DNA of 64,000 bases from an uncultured Prevotellaceae bacterium (lineage in GTDB: Bacteria; Bacteroidota; Bacteroidia; Bacteroidales; Bacteroidaceae), in assembly GCA_947305005.1 (NCBI GenBank), contig CAMZCM010000009.1:31497-95496 (forward strand), read 5' to 3'. Under the pieces are notes generated by a model that worked only from the letters and a program-made list of their open reading frames with translations, was not told where the DNA came from and did no database searches. How positions within the stretch are numbered: position 1 is the first letter of the stretch; the number at the start of each line of letters is the position of its first letter. This document shows positions 8,823 through 16,756 of the stretch, in pieces. A program made the position numbers and the translations under genes.

Positions 8823-10360
8823 GGAAGATTCTTCTTTCTTTAGCAGTTATTGCCGCGTGTTATGTCCATGCACAGCAGACCCTTTACGGTCTGCTCATGG
8901 AAGATGATTTCCTGACCAGGAAGACCGCCTACACGTTGGCCGAAGGTGATACCCTTGCCTTCGACGATCTGCGTTTCTATATCAATCACACCGACGGCAC
9001 CCAGGAACGGGGTAACTATGCCCGTGCTGATTTCTTTCTCTTCCGCCAGCCGGATATTGCGCTTTACAAGCCCAACTACCTTCGGTCCAACGACTTCAAC
9101 AGCACGAGCAGCCAATGGTGCTTTGACCGTTCACAACAGTCCGATCATTTTGTAGTCTTCTGGGAATCGGGCTTTGGCACCAATCCTACAAAGGCAGCCC
9201 CCAACTACGCTTTCGACCCCGATGACTTGCTCGCACGAGCCGAAAAAGCTTACAAGGTCTATACAACTCAGCTAGGCTTCGTCAATCCTGCTACCTCTGA
9301 GACACTGAAGACCTACAAGATCGCCATCTTCGTGCATTACACCACCACTTGGCGCGCCACAGGTTCCGGAGTGGACTTCAAATCAGGCACCCTTGATGTG
9401 AATCCTGCCGCCTCCAAGAATGTGATTACTACCGCCCACGAGATCGGGCACACCTTCCAGTACATCGTCAGCTGTGACTTTGACGACCATCGCAATCACG
9501 GCTGGCAGTACGGCTTTGAAGAAAGCGCCACAGGCCTGTGCGCCTGGTGGGAGAGTTGTGCGCAGTGGCAAGCCTATAAGGTCTATCCTGAGAAAAAGTT
9601 CATTGAGAGTTGGGAGACACATATTTACCTCTGGCCCCACTTGAACTTGCTCCATGAGAGAATGCGCTACTACAATTTCTTCGTTCAGGACTACTGGTGC
9701 CAGCTTCATGGTGAGGATTTCATTGGACGACTTTGGCGCGAGAGTGTGAAACCCGAAGATCCAGTGGAGGCGTATTGTCGTCTCACGGGCACCAACCACG
9801 AGAGCTTCTGCCGCGATATGTTTGATTACGCCTGCCGCGCCATTACATGGGACATTGATGCCATTCGTGAGTATGGCAGCCGTCGCACCGACCGCTTCTC
9901 CACCTCCATGCATTTAGTTACTGTTCCTGAGGATTCTTCCGAAGGTTTATGGTGGCAGGTAGATTCAGCCAACTGTCCTCAAAACTACGGCTTCAACATT
10001 ATCCGCCTGAGCGTTCCTGTCGCAGGCACGACGGTCTCTGCCGACTTTCAGGGCATCGCCGGTGCTGCCGGTTATCGGGCGGTTAAGACAGACAAGGCAG
10101 GTTGGCGCTATGGCTTTGTGGCTTTGCAGGAAGATGGCACGCGTGTTTATGGTGACATGTTTGCGGAACCGACCGGAAAGGCCAGTTTCACCGTCCCTGA
10201 ACAAACAAAAAAGCTTTGGTTCGTTGTCCTCGGTGCACCTACCGAACATTGGCACCACCCCTGGGACATGGGAAATGATGATGTGTTCACAGCTGCTAAT
10301 CTCGCCGATGATGAGCAATGGCCCTATCGTGTCCGATTCATCGGCGCCAACCGTAACTAA
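8819..10360 (+). CDS. Secreted HEXXH protein, probable zinc metallopeptidase (DUF6055-like)
   Basis: This is a 513-residue protein with a signal peptide ending near residue 18. A zinc-site motif HEIGH lies at 207-211, followed about 24 residues later by EESATG, a plausible gluzincin third ligand (Glu234 or Glu235). The surroundings (HFVVFWESGFG; KIAIFVHYTTTWRATGSG) resemble the DUF6055 group. The C-terminal ~150 residues look like a beta-sandwich. Peptidase activity is inferred from the motif. It is coupled to the thioredoxin gene and lies next to an S46 peptidase, which supports a peptide-utilization locus. Confidence 0.65.
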   Translation: MRKILLSLAVIAACYVHAQQTLYGLLMEDDFLTRKTAYTLAEGDTLAFDDLRFYINHTDGTQERGNYARADFFLFRQPDIALYKPNYLRSNDFNSTSSQWCFDRSQQSDHFVVFWESGFGTNPTKAAPNYAFDPDDLLARAEKAYKVYTTQLGFVNPATSETLKTYKIAIFVHYTTTWRATGSGVDFKSGTLDVNPAASKNVITTAHEIGHTFQYIVSCDFDDHRNHGWQYGFEESATGLCAWWESCAQWQAYKVYPEKKFIESWETHIYLWPHLNLLHERMRYYNFFVQDYWCQLHGEDFIGRLWRESVKPEDPVEAYCRLTGTNHESFCRDMFDYACRAITWDIDAIREYGSRRTDRFSTSMHLVTVPEDSSEGLWWQVDSANCPQNYGFNIIRLSVPVAGTTVSADFQGIAGAAGYRAVKTDKAGWRYGFVALQEDGTRVYGDMFAEPTGKASFTVPEQTKKLWFVVLGAPTEHWHHPWDMGNDDVFTAANLADDEQWPYRVRFIGANRN

Positions 10361-10394
10361 TACCTTATTCTTCTTGATTAAAATACTATCATTC

Positions 10395-12638
10395 ATGACT
10401 AAACGTTTAATCTTTCTATTCTGTCTCTGTACTATATTCAGTACTACAATCATACGTGCCGACGAAGGCATGTGGCTCTTGGGTAAAACAGATCCGAAAG
10501 CGATGGCGGTAGCCCGCAGCCTCGGCCTCCAACTCTCTGACGACCAGCTTTATGGCGAGGATGGAATGAGCCTTAAGGATTGCGTAGTGGATTTCTCCGA
10601 CTACTGTTCTGGTGTCATTGTGAGCGCCGACGGTCTCCTCTTCACCAATCACCACTGTGGCTTCCGTGCCATCCAGCAACTCTCAACGCCCGAAGATGAT
10701 ATCTTGCGAAATGGTTTCGTGGCTCACTCCTACGCAGAGGAACGTCCAGCCAAAGATATCTTCGTAAAGATTTGGCAGCGCACGGTTGATGTCACCGAGC
10801 AGGTGCGTCATGAGCTGGACAGCATCTATGCCAGTCGTGGAAAGCGCTTGAAAGAAAAGGAGAAAGCACAGATTTACGCCGATTACATCGGTGGCATCCT
10901 CAGCAGCATTGCCTCTCGTGCTGAGATACAGGCTGAGAAGGAAGGTCGCCTTGGCGTCGTCTGCGACTGTAAGTCGTTCTACGGTGCATCGGTTTTCTAC
11001 CTCAACGAATACAAACAGTATTCCGATGTGCGCCTCGTCTTCACCGTTCCCCAGTCATTGGGCAAGTTCGGTGGCGACACCGACAACTGGATGTGGCCGC
11101 GTCAGACTGCCGACTTCAGTGTGTTCCGCGTTTATGCCGACAGCCTCGGACAACCGGCTGAGTACAACGAGAAAAACGTGCCCTTACACCCGAAGCGCTG
11201 GGCAAAGGTGAGCCTCGATGGTTTCACACAAGGCGATTACTGCATGACCATCGGCTATCCAGGCAGCACCAGCCGTTACCTCAGCAGCTACGGTATCAGC
11301 GAGCGTGTCGGAACATCGAACGCCTCCATGATCCAGGTGCGTGGTAAGAAACAGGATGTGTGGAAACGTTGGATGCGCGAAGACCGTTCCGTAGGCATCA
11401 AATATGCTTCAAAATACGCCGGTTCATCAAACTATTGGAAGAATTCACAGGGCATGAATGAGGCTATCAAACGCCTTGGCATCATCGAGAAAAAGCAGCA
11501 ACGCGAACAAGAGATCCGACGTTGGTACACTGCCAACACTGAGCGCAAAACACGCTTTAACCAGATGTTTCCGATTCTGAAGAAAGGTTACCATTCTCGT
11601 TACAATGCCCGCTATGCCTACTGCTTCATGAACGAGACGTTCTTCCGCGGCATTGAAATTCTCACTTTTGCCAAGCTGGTAGAGAGCTACAACAGAGCCA
11701 TCGGTGATGGCAAGCAGAACCTGCTGGACCACATGCAGAATGCCTATAAGGACTACGACGCTCGTGTTGACGAAGAGACAATGGCTGTGCTTCTGGAGAA
11801 CTATGCTGAACAGGTGAGCAGCAAGTATCTGCCACGTTTCTACGGCGATATCCACAAGAAATACAAGAACGATTACCGTGCCTTTGCCCACGAAGTCTTT
11901 GCCAAGAGCAAGCTCACTAGCTACGAGGGTTGGTATCAGCTGACTCACGCCAAAGTGCGCTCTTCCATTCATTACGAAGATTCCTTGGAACAGTCACTGG
12001 CCGATCAGAAAGCCTACGAGACCTATGTGAACAGCGATCCTGCCGTCAGTCTGGCTCAGGCCGTGACAGACATGGTGAACAGCGTGATTGCCAAGCCGCT
12101 CAACGAGCCCGCTGCCAACATCTCCTACAACGAGAACCTACTCACACAGGCTGTCCTTGAGATGGAAATGGAGCAACCCCACTACAGCGATGCCAACTTC
12201 ACCCAGCGCATGAGCTTCGGCATCGTCAGCGACTACACCAACGCCGGCACTCACCACGATTTCCTCACCACAATGCCCTCGCTGATTGAGAAGATTGAGA
12301 AGGGAAAGGACAATCCTGATTATCTGGTAGAAGCCGAGGTACTGAAGTTGCTGAAATCGGGTGACTACGGTCGCTATGTTGACCCCAAAACAAAACAACT
12401 GCCCCTCTGTTTCCTCACCACCAACGACATCACAGGTGGCAACAGCGGTAGTCCAATGTTCAACGGCAAGGGTGAACTTATCGGTCTCGCCTTCGACGGC
12501 AACTGGGATGCCCTCTCCAGCGACATTAGCTTTGACAGCGCCCTCACCCGTTGCATCGGCGTTGACATCCGTTTCGTCCTGTGGCTCATTGAAAAATGGG
12601 GCAAAGCAGACCGTCTCGTACAGGAAATCCTAAAATGA
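10395..12638 (+). CDS. S46-family dipeptidyl-peptidase, DPP7-like
   Basis: This is a 747-residue exported serine exopeptidase. A signal peptide ends near RADEG, the catalytic His lies in TNHHCG (His87), and the nucleophile lies in GGNSGSP (Ser684). DPP7 and DPP11 differ at one S1 residue, Gly in DPP7 and Arg in DPP11; here the segment FDGNWD has Gly702, which predicts hydrophobic P1 preference. It releases dipeptides from oligopeptides in the periplasm. Start 10395 is chosen because it places the signal peptide first. It starts 34 bases after the HEXXH gene and overlaps the NUDIX gene by ATGA. Confidence 0.92.
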   Translation: MTKRLIFLFCLCTIFSTTIIRADEGMWLLGKTDPKAMAVARSLGLQLSDDQLYGEDGMSLKDCVVDFSDYCSGVIVSADGLLFTNHHCGFRAIQQLSTPEDDILRNGFVAHSYAEERPAKDIFVKIWQRTVDVTEQVRHELDSIYASRGKRLKEKEKAQIYADYIGGILSSIASRAEIQAEKEGRLGVVCDCKSFYGASVFYLNEYKQYSDVRLVFTVPQSLGKFGGDTDNWMWPRQTADFSVFRVYADSLGQPAEYNEKNVPLHPKRWAKVSLDGFTQGDYCMTIGYPGSTSRYLSSYGISERVGTSNASMIQVRGKKQDVWKRWMREDRSVGIKYASKYAGSSNYWKNSQGMNEAIKRLGIIEKKQQREQEIRRWYTANTERKTRFNQMFPILKKGYHSRYNARYAYCFMNETFFRGIEILTFAKLVESYNRAIGDGKQNLLDHMQNAYKDYDARVDEETMAVLLENYAEQVSSKYLPRFYGDIHKKYKNDYRAFAHEVFAKSKLTSYEGWYQLTHAKVRSSIHYEDSLEQSLADQKAYETYVNSDPAVSLAQAVTDMVNSVIAKPLNEPAANISYNENLLTQAVLEMEMEQPHYSDANFTQRMSFGIVSDYTNAGTHHDFLTTMPSLIEKIEKGKDNPDYLVEAEVLKLLKSGDYGRYVDPKTKQLPLCFLTTNDITGGNSGSPMFNGKGELIGLAFDGNWDALSSDISFDSALTRCIGVDIRFVLWLIEKWGKADRLVQEILK

Positions 12639-13180
12639 CCATGCATCCCTTAGCACAATTCAAATACTGTCCCAAGTGCGGTTCACCGCGTTTTGTGGAG
12701 CACAACGGCAAGTCCAAGCACTGCGAGGACTGCGGCTTCACCTATTATTTCAATCCTTCTGCCGCCACTGTTGCCTTGATTGTCCACAACGATGGGCGAT
12801 GGCTCTGTGTACGTCGTGCCAAAGACCCAGCTAAGGGAACCCTCGACCTACCCGGCGGTTTCTCGGACATGTTTGAAACCAGTGAACAGGGAGTGATGCG
12901 TGAAGTAAAAGAGGAGACGGGACTCGACATCGACCGCGTGGAGTTCCTCTTCTCTGTTCCTAACCAATATGAGTATTCCGGTTTCCTCGTGCACACCATT
13001 GATATGTTCTATCGCTGTCACGTGAAGGATGCCGAGACCAATCCCGCAGTCTTCGAAACAGCCCGTGCGGCCGACGATGCCGGTGAACTCCTTTGGCTGC
13101 GTCCTGAAAACATTCGTCCTGAGGACTTCGGGCTCCTCAGTATTCGGCGTGGTGTCACCCAACTTCTCCATAAAGGCTAA
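12635..13180 (+). CDS. NUDIX hydrolase with N-terminal zinc ribbon
   Basis: This is a 181-residue protein. A zinc ribbon with Cys12, Cys15, Cys30 and Cys33 precedes a NUDIX domain whose box contains REVKEETG after LPGGFSDMFE. The ribbon plus NUDIX layout resembles NudC-type enzymes and ADP-ribose or NADH pyrophosphatases, but the protein is shorter than NudC and the substrate cannot be told. Its ATG overlaps the stop of the S46 peptidase gene, so it is co-translated with the uptake locus although a functional link is not obvious. Confidence 0.85.
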   Translation: MTMHPLAQFKYCPKCGSPRFVEHNGKSKHCEDCGFTYYFNPSAATVALIVHNDGRWLCVRRAKDPAKGTLDLPGGFSDMFETSEQGVMREVKEETGLDIDRVEFLFSVPNQYEYSGFLVHTIDMFYRCHVKDAETNPAVFETARAADDAGELLWLRPENIRPEDFGLLSIRRGVTQLLHKG

Positions 13181-13233
13181 GAAAAGTTAGAAGGGCGTTT
13201 TTCGCGTATTATAAAAACTTCATAGTCACATAT

Positions 13234-13268
13234 AAAAAAAGAGGCCCTTCTCACGAAGAGCCACTCCT
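13234..13268 (-). terminator. Terminator of the minus-strand RNA
   Basis: Read on the minus strand, GGC-T-CTTC pairs with GAAG-G-GCC around a GTGA loop, and seven T residues follow. Confidence 0.75.
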
Positions 13269-13560
13269 AAAGCTATGAACAAATCTTTTGTTGAAAATTC
13301 TCAGAATAACTTAGAGGACATAACGATCATGTTTCTCTTGCTTTCTCTGGACGCATCACTGCGACAGTTCTGCTTTTAGCTATTCTGATGTGGAAACGAG
13401 TGTTTCCTACAATCAACTTACCTTAACTAACTTACCTAAAGTTGAGCAGCAAGCTGCTCAGGGATGAAAACCTTTAAAACTAACCTAATACCATGAAAAA
13501 CCGTATATATAGAGAATATCTTCACAGATAAACTATCTATTTTGGATGTCTTCTCTTAAG
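13234..13560 (-). ncRNA. Candidate structured non-coding RNA between converging genes
   Basis: The 543-bp gap between the converging NUDIX and nadB genes has its own minus-strand promoter (TACCTTTG) and a terminator, bounding a ~325-nt transcript with no ORF longer than about 12 codons. It contains a nested 5' hairpin (GAGAA/UUCUC outside AGAUA/UAUCU), a hairpin GGAAAC-ACTC-GTTTCC (13392-13407), TGAGCA/TGCTCA (13443-13460) and CGCA-GTGA-TGCG. No tmRNA or RNase P signature is seen. A 6S RNA is possible but unproven. Confidence 0.55.
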
Positions 13561-13566
13561 ACACTG

Positions 13567-13574
13567 CAAAGGTA
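13567..13574 (-). promoter_or_regulatory. Promoter for the candidate ncRNA
   Basis: TACCTTTG on the minus strand, followed by GCAG, is an exact match to the TAnnTTTG element. It lies about 150 bases beyond the nadB stop, so the RNA need not be an nadB 3' end. Confidence 0.6.
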
Positions 13575-13723
13575 ACATGAATTCGTGTAACCTGTACACT
13601 TCTTCGATTGATTTATGGGGATTTTTTGTCTTTTATTGATATAAATCAATGGATTAACAATTACAAAGGGCGTTTTTACACTTTTTTACTACCTTTTTTG
13701 TCTTTTGACGTCATTTCTCTAGC

Positions 13724-15313
13724 TTACTTTTGGTCGTAGGCGTGTTTTGGATAGTCAACAGTGTAGTGCAAACCTCTACTCTCTTTACGCTCAATAGCCT
13801 GACGGGTGATGAGATAGCCGACATTGACCATGTTGCGCAATTCGCAGATGTCCTTCGAGGCTTTCACACGCTTGAAGAGCTCTTCAGTCTCCTCGTAGAT
13901 AATGTCCAAACGTGTCCAAGCGCGATGCAGACGAAGGTCGGAGCGAACGATGCCCACATAATTGGACATTATCTGTCCCACTTCCTTCATATCCTGCGCA
14001 ATCAGTATCTTTTCCTCGTTAGTCATCGTTCCTTCGTCATTCCATTCAGGAACAGCCTCATTAAACTGGTAGTTATCAATACAGGCAATGCTGTGCTCAG
14101 CGGCTTTATCAGCATAAACAACAGCCTCGATGAGGGAGTTCGAGGCTAAACGGTTTCCGCCGTGCAGACCTGTACAGGAACACTCACCAACAGCATAGAG
14201 GCGGTGAATGGTACTCTCGCCATTCAGATCCACTTTGATACCACCACACATATAATGGGCACAGGGCACCACGGGGATATACTGCTTGGTGATGTCGATG
14301 CCTATAGATAAGCATTTAGCGTAGATATTTGGGAAGTGGTGCTTGGTCTCCTCTGGGTCTTTATGTGTCACGTCCAGACAGACGTGGTCGATACCGTGAA
14401 TCTTCATCTCTTTATCGATGGCGCGGGCTACGATGTCACGAGGAGCCAGCGAAAGACGTTTGTCGTATTTCTGCATGAACTCTTCGCCGTTGGGAAGACG
14501 GAGGATGCCGCCATAGCCACGCATAGCCTCGGTGATGAGGTAAGCGGGATGTGTCTCGCTGGGGTTATAGAGCGCTGTAGGATGGAACTGCACAAATTCC
14601 ATATCCTTCACAATACCCTTGGCGCGATAGACCATAGCGATACCGTCACCCGTAGCGATGTTGGGATTGGTCGTAGTGGCATACACAGCACCAGTGCCAC
14701 CGGTGGCCATCAGGGTAACACGACTCAAAAAGGTGTCAATTTTATGCGTGTCAGGATCTAGAACGTAGGCACCATAGCACTCTATATCGTTCTGATGTCG
14801 GTTCACCTCGCGACCTAGATGGTGCTGCGTAATAATTTCTACGGCGAAGTGGTTTTCCAACACCGTGATACGCTTGTTGCGGCGTACGGCACGAATCAAG
14901 CCCTGTTGGATTTCGTGGCCAGTATCATCGGCGTGGTGCAGGATGCGGAATTCCGAGTGTCCGCCCTCCCGGTGGAGGTCAAACTCACCATCCTCATTCT
15001 TGTCGAAGTTCACACCCCATTTGACCAGATCGGCTATGCCCTTAGGAGCATTCTTCACCACCTGTTCCACAGCGGCGGGATCGGAGATGAAATCACCAGC
15101 CACCATCGTATCTTGGATGTGTTTTTCGAAGTTATCCACCTTCAGGTTCGTGACACTCGCCACGCCGCCCTGAGCCTTATCCGTATTGGCCTCGTCGATA
15201 GTCGTCTTGCAAATGAGGGCCACCTTGCCTTTTCCGCTTTGGGCTACCTTTAACGCATAACTCATGCCGGCCACGCCAGAGCCGATGATGAGAAAGTCGA
15301 ATTTACGTATCAT
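13724..15313 (-). CDS. nadB: L-aspartate oxidase
   Basis: This is a 529-residue flavoprotein that oxidizes L-aspartate to iminoaspartate, the first step of NAD synthesis. It has the N-terminal FAD motif IIGSGVAGMSYA, the HREGGHSEFRILHHADDTG active-site segment, PCAHYMCGGIKVD, and the FAD-binding GLHGGNRLASNSLIEAVVY near the C-terminus. Length and order fit NadB rather than succinate dehydrogenase. Its usual partners nadA and nadC are not adjacent, so it is monocistronic here. Confidence 0.93.
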   Translation of the reverse strand: MIRKFDFLIIGSGVAGMSYALKVAQSGKGKVALICKTTIDEANTDKAQGGVASVTNLKVDNFEKHIQDTMVAGDFISDPAAVEQVVKNAPKGIADLVKWGVNFDKNEDGEFDLHREGGHSEFRILHHADDTGHEIQQGLIRAVRRNKRITVLENHFAVEIITQHHLGREVNRHQNDIECYGAYVLDPDTHKIDTFLSRVTLMATGGTGAVYATTTNPNIATGDGIAMVYRAKGIVKDMEFVQFHPTALYNPSETHPAYLITEAMRGYGGILRLPNGEEFMQKYDKRLSLAPRDIVARAIDKEMKIHGIDHVCLDVTHKDPEETKHHFPNIYAKCLSIGIDITKQYIPVVPCAHYMCGGIKVDLNGESTIHRLYAVGECSCTGLHGGNRLASNSLIEAVVYADKAAEHSIACIDNYQFNEAVPEWNDEGTMTNEEKILIAQDMKEVGQIMSNYVGIVRSDLRLHRAWTRLDIIYEETEELFKRVKASKDICELRNMVNVGYLITRQAIERKESRGLHYTVDYPKHAYDQK

Positions 15314-15336
15314 AATAGAATGGATGAATTTTGCTG

Positions 15337-15344
15337 CAAAGTTA
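15337..15344 (-). promoter_or_regulatory. nadB promoter
   Basis: TAACTTTG on the minus strand lies 24 bases before the nadB ATG, followed by GC as in other promoters here. Confidence 0.7.
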
Positions 15345-15379
15345 TATAATTTAGGTCATCTGCAAGCATTTTTTCTCTT

Positions 15380-15411
15380 TTTTCACTTTTCATGATTTCA
15401 CTTTTCATGGA
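15380..15411 (-). repeat. ATGAAAAGTGAAA repeats upstream of dacB
   Basis: Two complements of ATGAAAAGTGAAA lie between the divergent nadB and dacB promoters. They belong to the same family as at 3601 and 63946. Confidence 0.6.
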
Positions 15412-15417
15412 ATTGTG

Positions 15418-15425
15418 TACCTTTG
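15418..15425 (+). promoter_or_regulatory. dacB promoter
   Basis: TACCTTTG followed by CGC lies 20 bases before the dacB ATG. Confidence 0.75.
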
Positions 15426-15445
15426 CGCACAAATAAAAAACAACG

Positions 15446-16699
15446 ATGAAGAAAAACTATGTTTTCTATTTCGTGATCATGCTCGTCATGGTTTCCTGTG
15501 GCTCCAGCCGTCATGCTACGCGTCAGCAGAGAGAACCTGATGTGAGACAAACCACTCTGGATAAGACCGTTCCGCACAAAGAGGTGACCACGACTTATCC
15601 CTCGAAGAGTAAGAAAACTCTGAAAAGCAAGCCGCAGTTGGCTGAGCGTATTGACAGCCTGATTTATTCGGCTGATACGTTGCTGCAGTTCTCCCAACTC
15701 GGAATACACATCGTGGATCTTACGACCGGACAGGTTGTCTATACGCGCAATGCAGGCCACCGTATGCGTCCAGCTTCCACAGAGAAACTGGTGACAGCCA
15801 TCTCCGCCCTTGACATCCTTGGGCCTTCCCATCAGTTTTCTACGCAGCTGCTGTCAACCGCGTCCTTAAGTGGCGGAACACTGCAGGGCGACCTATATAT
15901 TAAAGGTGTGATGGACCCATTGCTCACCACAGCCGATGTCCGCACTTTGGCCAGTCAGCTCAAAGCTGCAGGCATCCGTCGCATCACAGGCCGTCTTGTC
16001 GCTGACGCCTCCTTCAAGGATGCTGACGAGCTGGGGTGGGGCTGGTGCTGGGATGACGAAAATCCCACCTTATCGCCTTTGCTCGTCAACGGGAAGACCG
16101 GTCTTCCTGCAGCCTTGCTCAATGCGCTGAAGAACGTAGGCATCACTGTTAGCAAGGGCACAGTTTCAGGTATCACACCCACCAAAGCCCGTGAACTAGC
16201 CGCCTGTCGCCGTCCCATTACGGCTGTCCTGCAACCCATGATGAAGGAAAGTGACAATCTCTGTGCCGAAGCTGTATTTTATCAATTGGGCAAGACACGC
16301 AAGCAAATAGCACCGCTCATCAACAACCTGACGGGACCTGTTTCCACCATTGCCGACGGCAGCGGTCTCTCCCTTTATAATTACCAGACGCCCGAGACTT
16401 TCACGCGGCTGCTGACTTACGCCGCCGCTCGTCCTGACAGCATCTTCAATCCTCTCCTAGAAGCCCTGCCCATTGCCGCTGTTGACGGCACGTTGAAGAA
16501 GCGCATGGCCGATACGCCTGCTGCGGCCAATGTTCGCGCCAAAACAGGCTCTGTTTCAGCTGTCTCCACCCTCGCAGGCTATACCACCCAGCGTTCCACT
16601 GGCCACCTCATCGCCTTTGCCATCATGAATCAGGGTATTGAACGCATGGCACAAGGCCGTACCTTCCAAGATCAAGTCTGTATCATACTGAGTGAATAA
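15446..16699 (+). CDS. dacB: D-alanyl-D-alanine carboxypeptidase/endopeptidase, PBP4 type (S13)
   Basis: This is a 417-residue lipoprotein (MVSCGSS, Cys18). The three S13 motifs are present: SxxK as STEK (Ser111, Lys114), an SDN motif in KESDNLCAEAVF, and KTG in AKTGSVSAVSTLAGY. It trims or cleaves peptidoglycan cross-links in the periplasm. It is shorter than E. coli PBP4 (~477), with a reduced domain insertion between the first two motifs. It has its own promoter. Confidence 0.9.
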   Translation: MKKNYVFYFVIMLVMVSCGSSRHATRQQREPDVRQTTLDKTVPHKEVTTTYPSKSKKTLKSKPQLAERIDSLIYSADTLLQFSQLGIHIVDLTTGQVVYTRNAGHRMRPASTEKLVTAISALDILGPSHQFSTQLLSTASLSGGTLQGDLYIKGVMDPLLTTADVRTLASQLKAAGIRRITGRLVADASFKDADELGWGWCWDDENPTLSPLLVNGKTGLPAALLNALKNVGITVSKGTVSGITPTKARELAACRRPITAVLQPMMKESDNLCAEAVFYQLGKTRKQIAPLINNLTGPVSTIADGSGLSLYNYQTPETFTRLLTYAAARPDSIFNPLLEALPIAAVDGTLKKRMADTPAAANVRAKTGSVSAVSTLAGYTTQRSTGHLIAFAIMNQGIERMAQGRTFQDQVCIILSE

Positions 16700-16756
16700 C
16701 GGCATAATGCTGCACACATAACGGTGAACACTTATGTCGTAAAAAGAAAATTTCCC

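Noticed and set aside
13490..13530. Short frame starting ATGAAAAACCG after a SusC-leader-like sequence
   Set aside because: It stops after 12 codons, and the surrounding signals are on the other strand.
13234..13560. Assignment of the RNA as RNase P RNA or tmRNA
   Set aside because: The conserved RNase P core words and the tmRNA ends and tag frame are absent.
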